A stretch of 64,000 bases of DNA from Siderastrea radians (Eukaryota; Cnidaria; Anthozoa; Scleractinia; Rhizangiidae), in NCBI GenBank assembly GCA_964017195.1, contig OZ024894.1, positions 7,867,537-7,931,536 of the forward strand, read 5' to 3'. The notes under the pieces are model-generated. The model worked only from the letters and a program-made list of their open reading frames with translations. It was not told the origin of the DNA and did not search any database. Below are positions 12,310-24,489 of the stretch, piece after piece (within the stretch, counting starts at the first letter, position 1; each line of letters opens with the position of its first letter). The position numbers and the translations under genes are program-made.

Positions 12310-13610
12310 GCTTCAAAGTAATTCTAAATTCCGAAAAAATTGTTGAACCTGAAGGGATATGTAAGCGTAGAATTCAACACGTGGTGCGAATGAATGAGAA
12401 AATCCTGCCCATCTCTTCAACGCTACGCGCTTCGAGTACAGCTCAATTGACACGGCTATAGAAAAAGACTTTAGACTCCAGCAAATACCAAAAGAATCTT
12501 CAAATCTTCGCAGCTAATTGTCTGATTAAACAATTTTAAAGTAAAATCCTATTTGCATGGGGAGAGACTCGAGATTTTCCAGCCTGCACTCAACAAAAGG
12601 AGTTGAATCATGCAAATGAATGAATGAAATTGCCTCGTTTCAAACAAAACACTTTGATTAGTTCGAAGATTTTTTGTTGATTTTTCCCGTGAAATTCCTT
12701 ATGCATGCGAAGTGTTCTGGATTCGTTCGCACACAAGTGTTATGTGTCCAAAAAAAGGTTTAAAAAGGCAGATAACAGGAAAAATAGATGATTTTTTGAA
12801 CACTGCGCGCAAATCGCTGCATTCGTTTCCCGCGAAAATGACAACAAATAAACCGGAAGTGAAATTGCACTTGGGAACGAGGCTACAGAATAACGCTTCC
12901 GGTCTGTGCTGCACCAAAGGAATCCCCCGAAAAAAACCACAAAAAACCACTAAAATTTTAATTTTTTCGCAACGGTTTTCGGTGTTCTTTTGTTTTATCA
13001 ACTCCCTTGCCTCAGAAACACCTCCTCTCGAGCTTAAGATCGTTTTCATTAAGAAGTTATGATTCCGCTTTGAAAATTCCGTCATTCTCAAGTGCATCAA
13101 ATTTTTGGTAGCATATTTTTGTTAAAAATCTTTCCTCCTGTTTAGCGGAAAGAAACTCTCTAAGAAAATAGAAAAGGTGCAACAGATTTTTTCAGTTACA
13201 AAATATCGTTGAGTCCGAGGCAAAATTGTCTGCCTTCCATAAACAGAACAATTTTCTTGCTAATAAGGTAAAGGCGGAACTGAAAAATGGTCGCATGTTA
13301 TTTGTGTCGCCCACGCTAAACAATTTGCGCTTTGTGAATCGGTCACACACCCAGTCATTAAAGCTATGCGCTGTCAGCCGTTTCACTTAAAAATTATTTC
13401 AGGGCTAAGAAATGAGCTGAGAATAGGTAAAATGCTGTTAAAAGACTTAACATCACTACGGTACCTGAAACAATGATCTCGGAGCTTTATTTAACACTCA
13501 GTCAAGGGAGAATGCTCACAAAGCATGGCAGAAGATCAGAATTTCTAAAAATTTTTTTTCACGTCAAGCTCACTTGCTGTATCAAATATCACGCTTGTTA
13601 ATATGGTTCT
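12310..13610. other. Upstream region of the RFXAP-like gene
   Basis: Should contain the RFXAP-like promoter near 12310-12500. Overlapping ORFs on both strands at 12699-13100 have no family resemblance and were not accepted as genes. Confidence 0.5.
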
Positions 13611-13772
13611 AGACTGCGAGTAGTCTCCAATTTTGGTGATGGCGATTGTGGGGCGGGCGAAATACACACAAGCGCGCGCGCGTCACGTCACCTCGAAATT
13701 TCGCGCGCGCGCGTGTGTGTATTTCGCCCACCCACAATCGCCATCGCCAAAATTAGAGACTACTCGCAGTCT
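13611..13772. mobile_element. Foldback MITE with 11-bp target duplication
   Basis: A near-perfect palindrome: AGACTGCGAGTAGTCTC at the left end and its inverse at the right, with GC-rich CGCGCGCG in the middle. Flanked by the direct repeat AATATGGTTCT (13600-13610 and 13773-13783). Target duplications of 9-11 bp are typical of Mutator-like elements. Confidence 0.85.
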
Positions 13773-13829
13773 AATATGGTTCTGACTATTGAGCTCTAGA
13801 ATATACCGATTGAAATCAAAGCTACTGAG

Positions 13830-14060
13830 CAGTACTTTGAAGTGTGGTGCTGTCCATTATGCTGCACAAGTTGGTTGTAGCTTTTTGAGTCTGTGGATGA
13901 AATAAAAAATGCTACCATTCAAATGAAGGCTACTGAGCAGTACTTTCCTGTGGTGCTGTTTATTATGCTGTGCAAGATGGTTCTAATTTTTGAGTCTGTC
14001 GATGAAATCCTTACGTGTGACCTTTCAAATAAAAGCTACTTAGCAGTACTTTCCTTAAGA
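13830..14060 (+). repeat. 106-110 bp dispersed/tandem repeat, copy set A
   Basis: Recurring blocks of TTGAGTCTGTGGATGAAAT, then GCTACTGAGCAGTACTTTCC and TATTATGCTG. The same unit is found at 36990-37390, 41040-41160, 47185-47245, 48735-48830 and 62580-62720. Confidence 0.8.
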
Positions 14061-15635
14061 TTTGAGTTTTAAAAGTTATAAAAAAATCAAGTGAGAGAAT
14101 TTAAACGAAAGCCATTTGCGTTATATTCGGTACATAACAGTCCCAGGCTCCTGTAAGTACTTTCCTTTATGACTATCAGGTGGTGTTTTCTGCCTTTCGA
14201 TAAGTTGTAAAATATTTGTTTCTCAGTTTTTCGGTTATGACTTTGCAATTCTAAGAATTGAATCCTGAACTATTAAGCATAACTTTCCTTTCGTGCTATT
14301 TATATTAAAATACTTTACAAATGACATTCGGGGTTTTTTAGTTATGCTTTCGAAACTACTGGGGCGGGAACTAGACAGGGCTTTTGGATGATTTATCAAG
14401 CTGATAGAACTCCGCGCCATGCCTTTTCCAGCATGACGTCATTGTTACTGGGACAAACCCTTCTCATGCATGATTACCACGAGGGACAAATACACACAGA
14501 GCTCATATCGTAATATATTTTATTTGTCTAATTTTGATGTCTTAGTGTTTCAATGAAGTAAAGAAAAACAGACGACATAAAACTAATTAAATATATGCAT
14601 TTTAGATAAGATAGCAAAGAACTACAAATTTGTAAAGGAAATAATCACGAAATCAGTTTTTAACGAGGAAATGATTTTATCTACGGATTTTTTTTACAAA
14701 CTATTAATGACGAATTTCTTGAGATCTGCTTTTTTGAGATTTTCAGATTTTCTGGATGCACTATTACGTATTTAACAAATCAGTACCTGCATCAATTTAC
14801 ATTTTCACACCTTCATTCTTTCGCGATGTTGTCAATTTGTCAAAAGGATTCGTTACGCTATCCTGGTTCCAATTTTAAAATATAATGTAGTTGGCGAAAT
14901 ATTTATTCAACCTGTACAAGGAAACCAAGGAGTCGAGAGATTTCCTGAGCATTGTGTACAAAGTAATATCAATTTGGAACAATTTGACTAAAACGTGCTT
15001 TCTGGTAGGTAGTTTCTTGGGTAGGTAGAAAAATTCAAATCAAATGAAGACCTTTTCAGTCTGTTTCAGGATTTCTATTTTTTCTTAAATGTTTATGTTT
15101 CCTTTCAGTTCGTTATCGATATCCTTTCAGTCATTTCATGTTCAGCGTTATCACAATCAGTTTTGTGACGGAAATACGGCGTGACAAGGGCGTACGTCAA
15201 CTCTTTTTTAATCCAGGGGCGTGTTTCCTGTGACGTCATCATTGAGGGGCTACCGGGCAGTGAGTGTATGCGAGCGGAACAAAGCATATTTGGTGGTATT
15301 AGCGGGGTGGTCGTTTTAGGGTCAAATAATATATATAATAATAGCCGGGGGGAGGGGACAGAGAAAAACAGCAGAGGAAGGCAACACAACTAAGAAGATG
15401 AAATAGAACTGAAACTTACCAAATTTTTGAAAGATAATTTTGAGTTATCCTCTGTTCATGGACTTGTGTAGTTAGAGGCGGGGGGGGGGGGACCGGGAAA
15501 AAGAGGGCGAGAAGTGTAAGCGAAACGGTAGAAGAAAGGGTAGGAAGCGGGATCCCCAAGGTGGAGGGAAGAGAGAGAAATTGGACAAATTGCGCAACAT
15601 TGCGTAATATAGCACATTTGCAAATATGCTATCAA

Positions 15636-15672
<37 letters not shown>

Positions 15673-15684
15673 CGATGATGATGA
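15636..15684. repeat. (GAT)n microsatellite
   Basis: About 16 GAT units with one GAC interruption. It generates the spurious poly-His and poly-Ser ORFs on the minus strand. Confidence 0.95.
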
Positions 15685-16264
15685 CAAATCAACTGTTCCA
15701 GAGTAGTGGCATTACAGACTTAGATGCTTAGGATGGGAATACATCCATAGTTTGCCGCACTTACACCGGGAATGTACAGGCGCCATGCAAGTGGGTGCAG
15801 GGGTAAGTGCAATCAGCAAAATGAAATAATAAAAGTCTACAGTCTGCGAAAATAGCATAGGAACCAAAGAAGATTTTATGACAGGCTTATGATAAGCATG
15901 GGTAGCAAGTTCAGGGAAAAGGCCTACAAGCTGTTCCCCGCTTTAACAGCCTCGTTCGATTAGCATATCCCATACCCTAATGGTTCGGGGGATAAATGAT
16001 AAGACAAAGAAGATATTGAAGTTGACTGTATGCAAAGGGGGGTTCTGTCGTGTATTGCGAGGGCCCCTCGTAATACACGATGTACGGTACGAAGACCGTT
16101 ACACACAAAGGCATTTCGATGCTAACAAGCTAAGTTTTCTACGGGTGTTACTACGTCTGCTGAAAATACAAAACAAACAATGTTTCTTGGACCTCCTCCA
16201 GGGGCACCCAACGAGAAAATATTAACATAATACTTGCAATCATTTTCTGCTTTCTAAGACTGTT

Positions 16265-16597
16265 TCAGAACTTTTTAAAGGTATGTTTGTGTAATTTCGC
16301 CTCGGTATTCTGAGTTGAAAGAAACACAAATCCACAAGGACAGGGTCTGCATAATTCATCAAAACTTTCACTTTTGTGGTGGCTTCTAAGAAAGACGTTT
16401 GGTGGCTCAAAGTTTTTCACCGAGCGGAGTTTCTGTAAAAGGTCTCTCTCTAGAACATCTATATTGTTTACTAGTGAGACGTTTTCTCTCAGGCTACAGT
16501 GGAGTTCTACAGCTCGCAGCTGCAACTGATTTTGATAATGTTTAAGCAGCACCGTTTTTGCATGAGTTAAAAATAGGAAACCAGCCACTGCTAGCAA
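16265..16597 (-). CDS. Unrecognised 110-codon ORF, possible exon
   Basis: Starts with a hydrophobic stretch (LAVAGFLFL), then a helical, Gln/Leu/Asn-rich part and a CRPCPCG motif; ends FKKF before the stop. A pyrimidine-rich AG (CCCTTGCTAG) just inside the start could be an acceptor, so it may be a terminal exon of an unidentified gene. Composition is protein-like, but I recognise no family. Confidence 0.25.
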   Translation of the reverse strand: MLAVAGFLFLTHAKTVLLKHYQNQLQLRAVELHCSLRENVSLVNNIDVLERDLLQKLRSVKNFEPPNVFLRSHHKSESFDELCRPCPCGFVFLSTQNTEAKLHKHTFKKF

Positions 16598-16761
16598 GGG
16601 AGCAGGAAGGTGAGGGTGGGGGTGTACAAGAGCAATGCGAAATTCGGTACAGTCATCAACTTGGCGCCAGTATTACACGCCCTAATAAAGGTAGTCGCAC
16701 ACGAGCCAAGGGCCCAAACGAGCCGGAGCTTAACCCGGTTTCTGTAGCATGAAGCGACTGA

Positions 16762-16945
16762 AAGTATTGCTACTCCCCCCTAGGTGGGAATCTAATCCAT
16801 CGCAGGGTTACCCTTAGCAGTATGTCGCCGGTACCCATTTATACACCTGGGTGGAGAGAGACAACGTGGGGTAAAGTTTCTTGTCTAAGGAAACAACACG
16901 ATGACAGGGACTGGGCCTCGAACCACTGACCTTCAGATCGAGTTA
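16762..16945. repeat. SINE-like dispersed repeat
   Basis: Contains GGTACCCATTTATACACCTG and a stretch ending GGCCTCGAACCACTGACC that resembles a tRNA-type B box. I recall this kind of unit as common in coral genomes; copy number cannot be checked here. Confidence 0.45.
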
Positions 16946-17523
16946 CGATATTACACGATATTGCACGATATTGAATTTTGAAGAAAAATCTCATGGAAAA
17001 ATGCTGAAAATAGCATTCCGGAGAGAGTAGATTTAAAAATTTTCTGGGGGGGGGGCATGCCCCCAGGCCCCCCTAGAAGCTCGCGCCTTTGGCGCTTGGG
17101 ACACTTGCCTCGTCTGTTCTGAAAGTCTGGCTACGGCCCTGATACAGATCGTTCTGTTCGGCGTTTTTAGCCGAAAATTTAGGCGGCAGAAAAATTTAGG
17201 AAACAGAATCCTATCCACCGAATTTCTGAGCTGCTGGTGGCTCTCCGAAAATGCTAGCTGACCTTATTTTGCACTCTAAACGACGTATTTTTCCCTCCGG
17301 CCAAAAACAAAAGGAACTACTACCACCTCTTGCTACGAAAGTCCGAGGTGATGTTTCGCCAAAGAAACAGCTTTCACTGCAATTAAATCCGAATATCTCA
17401 GGCGATTTTTGGCCTTCCGAACAGATATTTCCCGAAACAAACCTTTGGGTTCCCCTGCTCCTCGAGGTGACTTACATCTGAATTACATCTGGATTACATT
17501 TGAATTACATCTGGATTCCAAAC

Positions 17524-17868
17524 ATGGTCCTTCCCGGTATCTCTTTTTCTCAAGTTATAAGTGTTCTCCGTCACAGTAGGCCGACAATCTTCACAGCCTT
17601 GCTTGCAATTCTGTTACACTGTTCGGGATTACTTTTGTCGTCTGCTTCAGAAGGCAGGGTTATTCAAGCGTGTCAAGTGAGGCATCTAAGCGCAATTATT
17701 TTGAAAAGTTTCACGGCAAAAGTTAAGGATGTAAATACTCAAGTGCGGGGATCTAAGGGACGATTCAATTGTCGTAGGAGTAGCCTAAGAGAACATAGAG
17801 TCTTTCGTCACAAGTTTGCTCTCTCTTTACCACGTTTTTCCTCCTACAGTAGGAAACATTGTGACTGA
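17524..17868 (+). CDS. Unrecognised 114-codon ORF with signal-like segment
   Basis: From the ATG at 17524: a short basic N-terminus, a hydrophobic run (TIFTALLAILLHCSGLLLSS), then a basic Ser/Arg-rich tail. It could be a small secreted or membrane protein, or chance. No promoter or poly(A) signal was confirmed, and no family is recognised. Confidence 0.22.
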   Translation: MVLPGISFSQVISVLRHSRPTIFTALLAILLHCSGLLLSSASEGRVIQACQVRHLSAIILKSFTAKVKDVNTQVRGSKGRFNCRRSSLREHRVFRHKFALSLPRFSSYSRKHCD

Positions 17869-18136
17869 AGATAAAAATAAGAATTATAATGTAATGCATG
17901 AGAGGGTGGCATTGCAAGTTAATTATAAGGGCAGATTCCATTGGCAAGAGGATTGAAAATCCTCGGGGAGACAGTAAAAAAACAGCTCTTAGCGACATTA
18001 CGCCCCTGCCCCCCTCCCCCCAACCATCATTGCCATCTGCAGGAAGAATCCAAAGCCTAACAAACTCTCCCCCCCCCCCTAAAAGGAAATTTATCTGACC
18101 CCCAAACATGGCGATAATGTGAATTAAACCTCAAAT

Positions 18137-18475
18137 ACCGTATTTCCTCGAATTATAGCAGGGTTGGTTATTTTTTTCCACCAAAAGAAGGCGATTATTC
18201 GAGTCGGGGGATTATTTTGAGATCTCCAAGGAATAAAGGAAAGTGTAAAATACATGAACATTGCCTAGAAGTCGAGGCGAAAATTTTCAACTTGATGGCG
18301 GAGGCGGAGGCGGGGGCTGAGGGGTGAAAGAAAGTTGAGCCGCAGGTAGAGGGAGAGAGTGTTGATTATTCGGCAAGGGAGGTGAGTGGGTGGAGGCAAT
18401 TGAGGAGTTTATCACAAATATTTCACTAAAGAGGGGCGATTGATCGAGGGACGGCTAATGTTCGAGGAAATACTG
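18137..18475. mobile_element. MITE-like TIR element
   Basis: The left end CGTATTTCCTCGAATTATAGC and the right end GGCTAATGTTCGAGGAAATACTG are inverted copies. The interior has repeated GGCGATTATTCGAG-type motifs. No transposase. Confidence 0.65.
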
Positions 18476-19202
18476 CCGGGTATTTAACCCAGCTTCCCAT
18501 CACTTTACTCCCTCACTCCAGCTAATGTAGCTCCCTTGGAGACGGTGTGCGGTTTGTGGTCCCTTGGAACCCCCAAAAGACGTCTATTTTCATATGCATG
18601 ACCGCGGGGAAGTCGTGTTTACAGGCGTGAATTCGACTTCCCAGATACAAGGGATGTCCTTTAAAGGGCAGAGGTGTAAGTGTTTGTCTTGGAAATGGAG
18701 CAATTTTATCTGTCAATAACCACCAAGAATGCAACTTTGGCGTATGTCATTTGACGATGACTTGCCTAAACTTCTTTGTAATTAAACAGAATAAAGTTCT
18801 CGTACACTCGGTCTATGGAAACATTTCAATGCCTTATAAGCAGTGTGTCTTAGTTAAGAATCGCTCCCGAAGTCACACCACGCCTTTTAGCCGTAAGATT
18901 TCGATATCGCTGTGACTTCCGGTGCACTGAATCACGAAGAGCATTCTAGCGTGAACATCCGCTTCCGGTTTCGAAAAAGGGATGTTTTTCATTAAGTGGT
19001 AAAGAGGGAATTTTTAGACTATGATAACAAGTTCCCTTTTTAGACCAATAAAGGTTGTGTCGCTGGCGTAGGAGTGACACATCAAACTTGAAAGACTCCT
19101 GACAGCTGCAGCCAACGCGGAACAATTTAAACTCATCGATCGCCAAGCGAAGCATTATAAACGCGTGTTTACAAAATTTCTCGAGACCAGAAATTGGTAG
19201 AG

Positions 19203-19417
19203 ATGGGTACGCAGGGAAGTGTTCAAGCTCTTTTCCTGAGTTCCAAAAGTTTAGAAATCTTATTCGTCGCATCAGTGACTGTTAACTTTTGCGTAGCGTG
19301 GAGTGTGATTTTGCCAAAATTGTGTCGCGCGATTCTGACAGGTTTTTGTCAGAATCGGCGAAAGGACGATTTCGACGAGGAATACTCAAGCGAATTACCT
19401 TTCTTCTGCCGGCGATT
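19203..19417 (+). CDS. TLC-domain protein exon 1
   Basis: ATG at 19203; encodes MGTQGSVQALFLSSKSLEIL, a first membrane segment and an Asp/Glu-containing loop. Assignment rests on phase, position and the membrane-protein character of the product. Confidence 0.68.
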
Positions 19418-22400
19418 GTAAGTATGTTTTGTTCATAATAAAGTATTTAGTCAAGTATTTTCAGGAAAGCATGGGCTAAGTATTTTTACGCTGGCGAGAA
19501 ACGCTTTTATGTATAAATGTTATTGTACCGTACGTCTATAATACCACTTCCGGTTCTAAGGCAGTATATGTCATCCAGTAAATTTTCAGTACTGGATTAG
19601 TGATCTTCAAGGTAGGCAATGTTCAAAAGTTTTAACATCGATCAAAAGATACAATCAGAATTTTGAACGATCCTTTGTGGAATTTATGCGAAAGCAAGGC
19701 TTATGGTCGTTTCAGGTGATCTACTTTTTTCGCTGAAAGACGAGTGAAAAAAATGTTCAGCGAAATTCTCTATTGTGACCTCTCAGCCGCTGATCCCTGT
19801 TTCTCAGAACACAGTCCGTTTTGCTTGCTCTTCATTTACACATGATAGTCATAACTTTTCATTGCATTTAGCAGTCATGGTGTTAAGTAACGTGCATGCC
19901 AGGAACTCGAATCGTTCTAATCAACCACATAGTCTCCAATCTCAGTGTTTTCAGCTACAAATATTTTAATATATCTTCATTAATCCAGTTTATTGAGAAA
20001 AGTGCTTTTCCCTGAAAATAGGACCACCAGCCTTGAAATATACCAGTAGCTTAAATAAGTCTTATGCGCCAAAATCGATATTTTGTATTTTAATATTCCT
20101 TTCAATGACTTTAGTCAAGTTCCTGTCTTCGGCTCTCATAGAAAGATTTATTTACCGGGGAAACACCGAAAATGTGCTTACAGGAGTGCAATATTGTTAT
20201 AGTTGGTGCTTCAATAAGTGTTTCGAAAGGTTGAATTGGGCTTGTTAATTTTAATAAAAATTTTTGGTCGTAGCGTTGAAACGCCTTTCAGTTTCAGAAA
20301 GGAATCAGAACTAGTTTAGTTTCGTCTCAGTCTCTGGGGAAATTACCTGCCACGGTTCAATAAGCTTCTTAAATAGCTGATAGACCTGCTAGAGAAGAGC
20401 TTACAATACAGGAAAACAGGATATTTTTAAGTGCACATTTGTGCAGGAAATGTGAAAGAAATTCTTGAAATGTTTTGTACCAGAATGCTTTACGAGTAAA
20501 AATTCTCAAGTACTCAATAAATAATTGCAATTTATTAAAAACTGGAGAAAATGCCTCGACAGGAAGTTCTGTTGGGAATCTACTAAGCCCACCATATGGT
20601 CTAATATCAATTTTTAATTACTTTGCGGCGAAAGATAAAAACGCAAAAAGAACAAGAATTTTATGTAGATCAGGGAAATTTTCCTTTAGCCAGGAATAGG
20701 CCTTGCATCAACAATGCTCTTATTTATAAACAGTGTAAAAATACGGACAGGTCTGGCGCAATATGTGCATATCGGTTTTGACATGTGGCGTCTTCCTACC
20801 CTTTTCCAATTTTTATTTTCTTGGTCGACTTTCTTTCTAATGCTTCATTTCCCCATTCGTATATCTTTGCTATTTACAACTTACTATAGTTTGCTGTAGA
20901 AGCATAACTACCAGTTGATGGAGTCGAAAAACGCTGGCTCTTTATTTTCCTGGTTGATTATATTTCGCGATTAAAAAACACTTTTCTAAGCTTCTCATTT
21001 TGACCGATTTCGTGCACCTATTTCTTCCCCTTTCTGTTTCTATTACCTTGTAACGGTTTATTTAAGTCCAGTCTCTGGTTTAGAAGTTGTGTCATGTATA
21101 CAGAAAGGGAAAGTTAGAATTAAAGAAGACCATACCAATTTAAACGCGGAACACGACTTCAGTCGTCTTTAAGGAAAATGATTCAGCGGTGTGTACAACC
21201 CGTTAAACAGAGCTTGCGAAAGTAAGTCTAAACCCTTTCGCAATATAAACAAATATACAGTGATAAAAATTATTTTACTCACTGAGAAAAAAAAATTGAT
21301 CTCGATGGCGTTTTACAAAAAAATACAAACTGTATAAAAAGTAACTGTGTATGCTTTTTCGAGGCCTGTTACATGTGGGATTAAAACATAGAAAGGCAAA
21401 CGGCAAATAATTTCTTGACAATTTAAGTAAATATTTCCCCAGAAAGCTGAATATGGAGATGAAAACACGAAAGTAATTTTCATATTTCCTTGTTAGACCC
21501 ACGCCTTGCGTCATTTATCGCATCTTATGCCGTGTTTTAATGACAAAACACACGTTTTAGTGTCTTAATATTTGCCACAGGATTTACAACATCTTAACCC
21601 ACGGCACAATTTAGCAACTTAAGCGTCAAATAATATTAAAATGAAGTTGGTTTTCTTGCAGTTGTTGTGAAACTGTAGCAGAATTTTACTCAGTTTCTCG
21701 CATTAGTAACTGTATTTTCTGTCCTTTAATAATTCCACTTCTTCATTATTTACAATTTCTTGAAAAGAATTTTAATGTATAGAAAGAGAATTCGTGCAGC
21801 CCACGAAATGACGAACAGAAAGGGATTTTTGCGTAAAAGAGCATTACCTTAACTTTAAAACATAGAACAATAGAATCTGACCTAGAAAAATTTAATTGAT
21901 GAAAAACAACAAGCAAGAAAAGGAACTTGATAGACGTAGGAAAGCTTTTATCTACTTAATGGTCAATTAAAATTGTTTTTTCAACAGTAGTCGTTGGCGT
22001 TTTTTTTTTCGGCAGAAAACTTAAGCTTCCTTTTATTAGAACGTCCATGTTTGCAACTTCCCGTTCAATCGCTGCGTGCTATTTGGCCTGGCGCTAAAAT
22101 AAATAAAATAAAATGAAAAGTTTTACATTAATTAAACAACTGGCTGCATCAAGCTTTATTTCAGATTTTAAGATTTAAACATCCACCATGCAAGATTGTG
22201 CTTTTATTATATCGCCAGAGAAGTATTTTTACTGAGGTTCAAAATTAAAACACACACACACACAAACAGCACAAAACTTCGTCAACCGCGGAAATTTCTG
22301 TAATTCAGTGGATAAGTTATTGATGCTATAAACGCGTTAAAAAAAACGAGCTATTTTAGAGTTGAGGTTCAATGCCATGTAATTAACTCCACTTTTTCGT

Positions 22401-23909
22401 GTTACTTTAGGCAGCCCGCTTTATGGCAAACTTACAAAAACTGCTGACTGTTTAAACACTGAAAAACATTGAAAGTTTGGGAAGTCATCCTGTGCCGGTT
22501 GATTCAATATGTCCAACATGGTATTAAAGCACAAAAGGGGAAAGGAGGAAGAAATGTAAAAGTGTGCGAGCACAAATTATGCCGGAGGTGAAAGAAAAGG
22601 GTAGACTATGCTCTCATATATAAGCGAACGAGCATCTTTTTCGCACGGGTGGCAGTTTTAGCGCGGGTTCGCGTGTTTTTGCCTTGTCGCACGTTAAATC
22701 GCTGGTAGTGTTGAGCAAACGCACAATTGCAAGCAACCTTTTCCCTTTATTCTAAAGCCCCAGCTAAACAAAAACGACAGTCGACAAGATGTTAAGAGAA
22801 CTGAAGCTGTTCGAAAATTTGAGCAACCGCGAACTGTTCGAGAGAGCCGCCCGGGAGATGCCAAGAGCCCGTAGGATTTTAGCCTGAGTATTAACTCGGG
22901 CTAGTGGGATTTGGGCCAAGTGAGATTGACAATGTTTAAAAACTCTCATCAACTCTTGCCGACTCTCCTTTTTGACCCACGTTAAACATATTGTCACTCA
23001 ATGCCTCCAAACTCTCCGTATTAACAGTCTTATTTATTTCTTCTTTTCAGTGCTACCAACCTCATATTTATACCAACAATGCCCGTGTGCGGAATCATTT
23101 TATTAGCAAATTCAAACTTGCTTCAGGACCCTTTCTTCGAATATGGCGGCTCATTTCGTCTGGTGTTCTCCATCGCCTTGGGAAATTACGCCTTCAAAGC
23201 AGCGGAAGTGCTTACTTTCAAAAGCGACATCTTCCACTATAAGCCGCTACTCGTCCACCACCTTGTTGCTATGGCAACATACATCAGCATTCTGGTATTT
23301 GAGCAAAACACTATTACGGGATTGGTCATCCTGTTTGTGGAAGGAAGCCTGATATTTGCCGAGCACGAGCAAGAACATTTTCGCCACGTGATCAGTCTTA
23401 CAAAAGCATCGAAACTGCGGAAAATTGGGATAGCGGTCGCCTTGGTGATCGCCGTCTTCGTTAAAGCCGTCGTTCCAGTCTCTCTCATCGTCATCGCATT
23501 CTTGACGTCATTAAGCGAGCTGCTGAAAATGTCCTACGTACCGCTGGCATTCTTTTTCCTGAGTCTGGTCTTCTTTACCGCCGTCGACTTGTGGTTCTTC
23601 AGGGATGCACTCGCCGAATTTTCCCGCCAATTTGCCAGGTTCCCGCGTCTTCCCATGATCATAATCCCGGTCCCGCGAAAAGATTCGAAATCCTCCTCGC
23701 CAACCACTGCTATAAACAACGAAGGTCTCAAGAGGCTGCTGTTGGGAAGGGATGGCTTGGGGGGCTCTATCAATATCACAGAAAACGCTCTCTGGGATAA
23801 AGACTTGAATTTAAGTCAGGAAACACCAACGATACTGCCACTGGAGTCTTCAACACCCACTGAGATTAAAGGACAGTTATTTGTGGACATAGACTTGGAT
23901 GAAAAGTAA
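19203..23909 (+). CDS. TLC-domain multi-pass membrane protein, two exons
   Basis: Exon 1 is 19203-19417 (71 codons plus TT), exon 2 is 23051-23909; donor GATT|GTAAGT and acceptor TTTTCAG|T match in phase 2, giving 357 aa. TLC (TRAM-LAG1-CLN8) proteins act in lipid metabolism or membrane composition; the substrate here is unknown. Hydrophobic segments lie at about residues 18-40, 73-92, 108-127, 137-157, 160-176, 195-230 (probably two) and 235-255. The double His at 141-142 in LLVHHLVAMATY sits where TLC proteins carry their conserved His pair. The C-terminal 90 or so residues are polar and probably cytosolic. The upstream in-frame TTG is not used as a start. Exact subfamily (TLCD-type) is not certain. 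Confidence 0.78.
22615..22887 (+). promoter_or_regulatory. Possible internal promoter with 32-codon ORF inside the TLC gene intron
   Basis: CATATATAAG at about 22615 lies some 170 bp before an ATG (22789) with a 32-codon ORF (MLRELKLFENLSNRELFERA..). No donor here has the phase needed to join exon 2 in frame, so it may be a leader exon, an independent short transcript or chance. Confidence 0.25.
23051..23909 (+). CDS. TLC-domain protein exon 2
   Basis: One base then 286 codons including the stop. Holds the TLC core with FHYKPLLVHHLVAMATYIS. Codon structure is clear over the whole length. Confidence 0.85.
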
Positions 23910-24483
23910 AATATCAGCTAAAAAAATTAAGCGACGATGACAGTGTTGTAAACTAGATTGCAAGGCTTGGCACGGATTATTTAATACCGGAAAATTTCCG
24001 AGCATAACCAAGTTAGTGTGGTTAGTATGAAAGAAATGTTAACATCCTAAAGGAATAGCACAGAGTAGTAGCCGATACCAAATGAGTAAATGACTTCTGA
24101 AATAGACTTCTGAACAAATTTGTTAGTGAAACGGTATCGAAACTGAACTTTGTACGTTAATGTAACTTATGTTTATTATTGTAAAAGATCCTTAATTGTA
24201 AAATAAGGCCTTGTATGCATTCAAAGAATGTTGTCAATAGATATTTTGTTTTAAATGATGTAGAGAACAATTTGTATAAATTTATTTCTAACTGAGCAAA
24301 GGCCGATGTACAATGTTGAAAAAAAAAATTTTATTTATTAAGTTCTAAAAGAAGTGAAATTACATTTCCGACCATAGGTAGCTGTATCAACAGCTACATT
24401 GAAGCGCCATGTGACAAAAACAGTAAAAGTTGGTAACAAACTTTTGTGACTGTTTGTGTTGAATTCACTCTGCTTTGAGAGAG

Positions 24484-24489
24484 AATAAA
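24484..24489 (+). terminator. Polyadenylation signal of the TLC-domain gene
   Basis: AATAAA 575 bp after the stop codon, followed by an A- then T-rich region. Earlier A-rich stretches lack the exact hexamer. Confidence 0.55.

Noticed and set aside
12699..13100. Overlapping ORFs on both strands, considered as a divergent gene beside the RFXAP-like gene
   Set aside because: No family resemblance, both strands equally open, and the sequence looks like dispersed repeat.
15456..15692. Poly-His and poly-Ser ORFs
   Set aside because: Produced by the GAT microsatellite in other frames.
16900..16945. Possible tRNA gene from a B-box-like GGCCTCGAACC
   Set aside because: No matching A box or cloverleaf; better explained as a tRNA-derived repeat.
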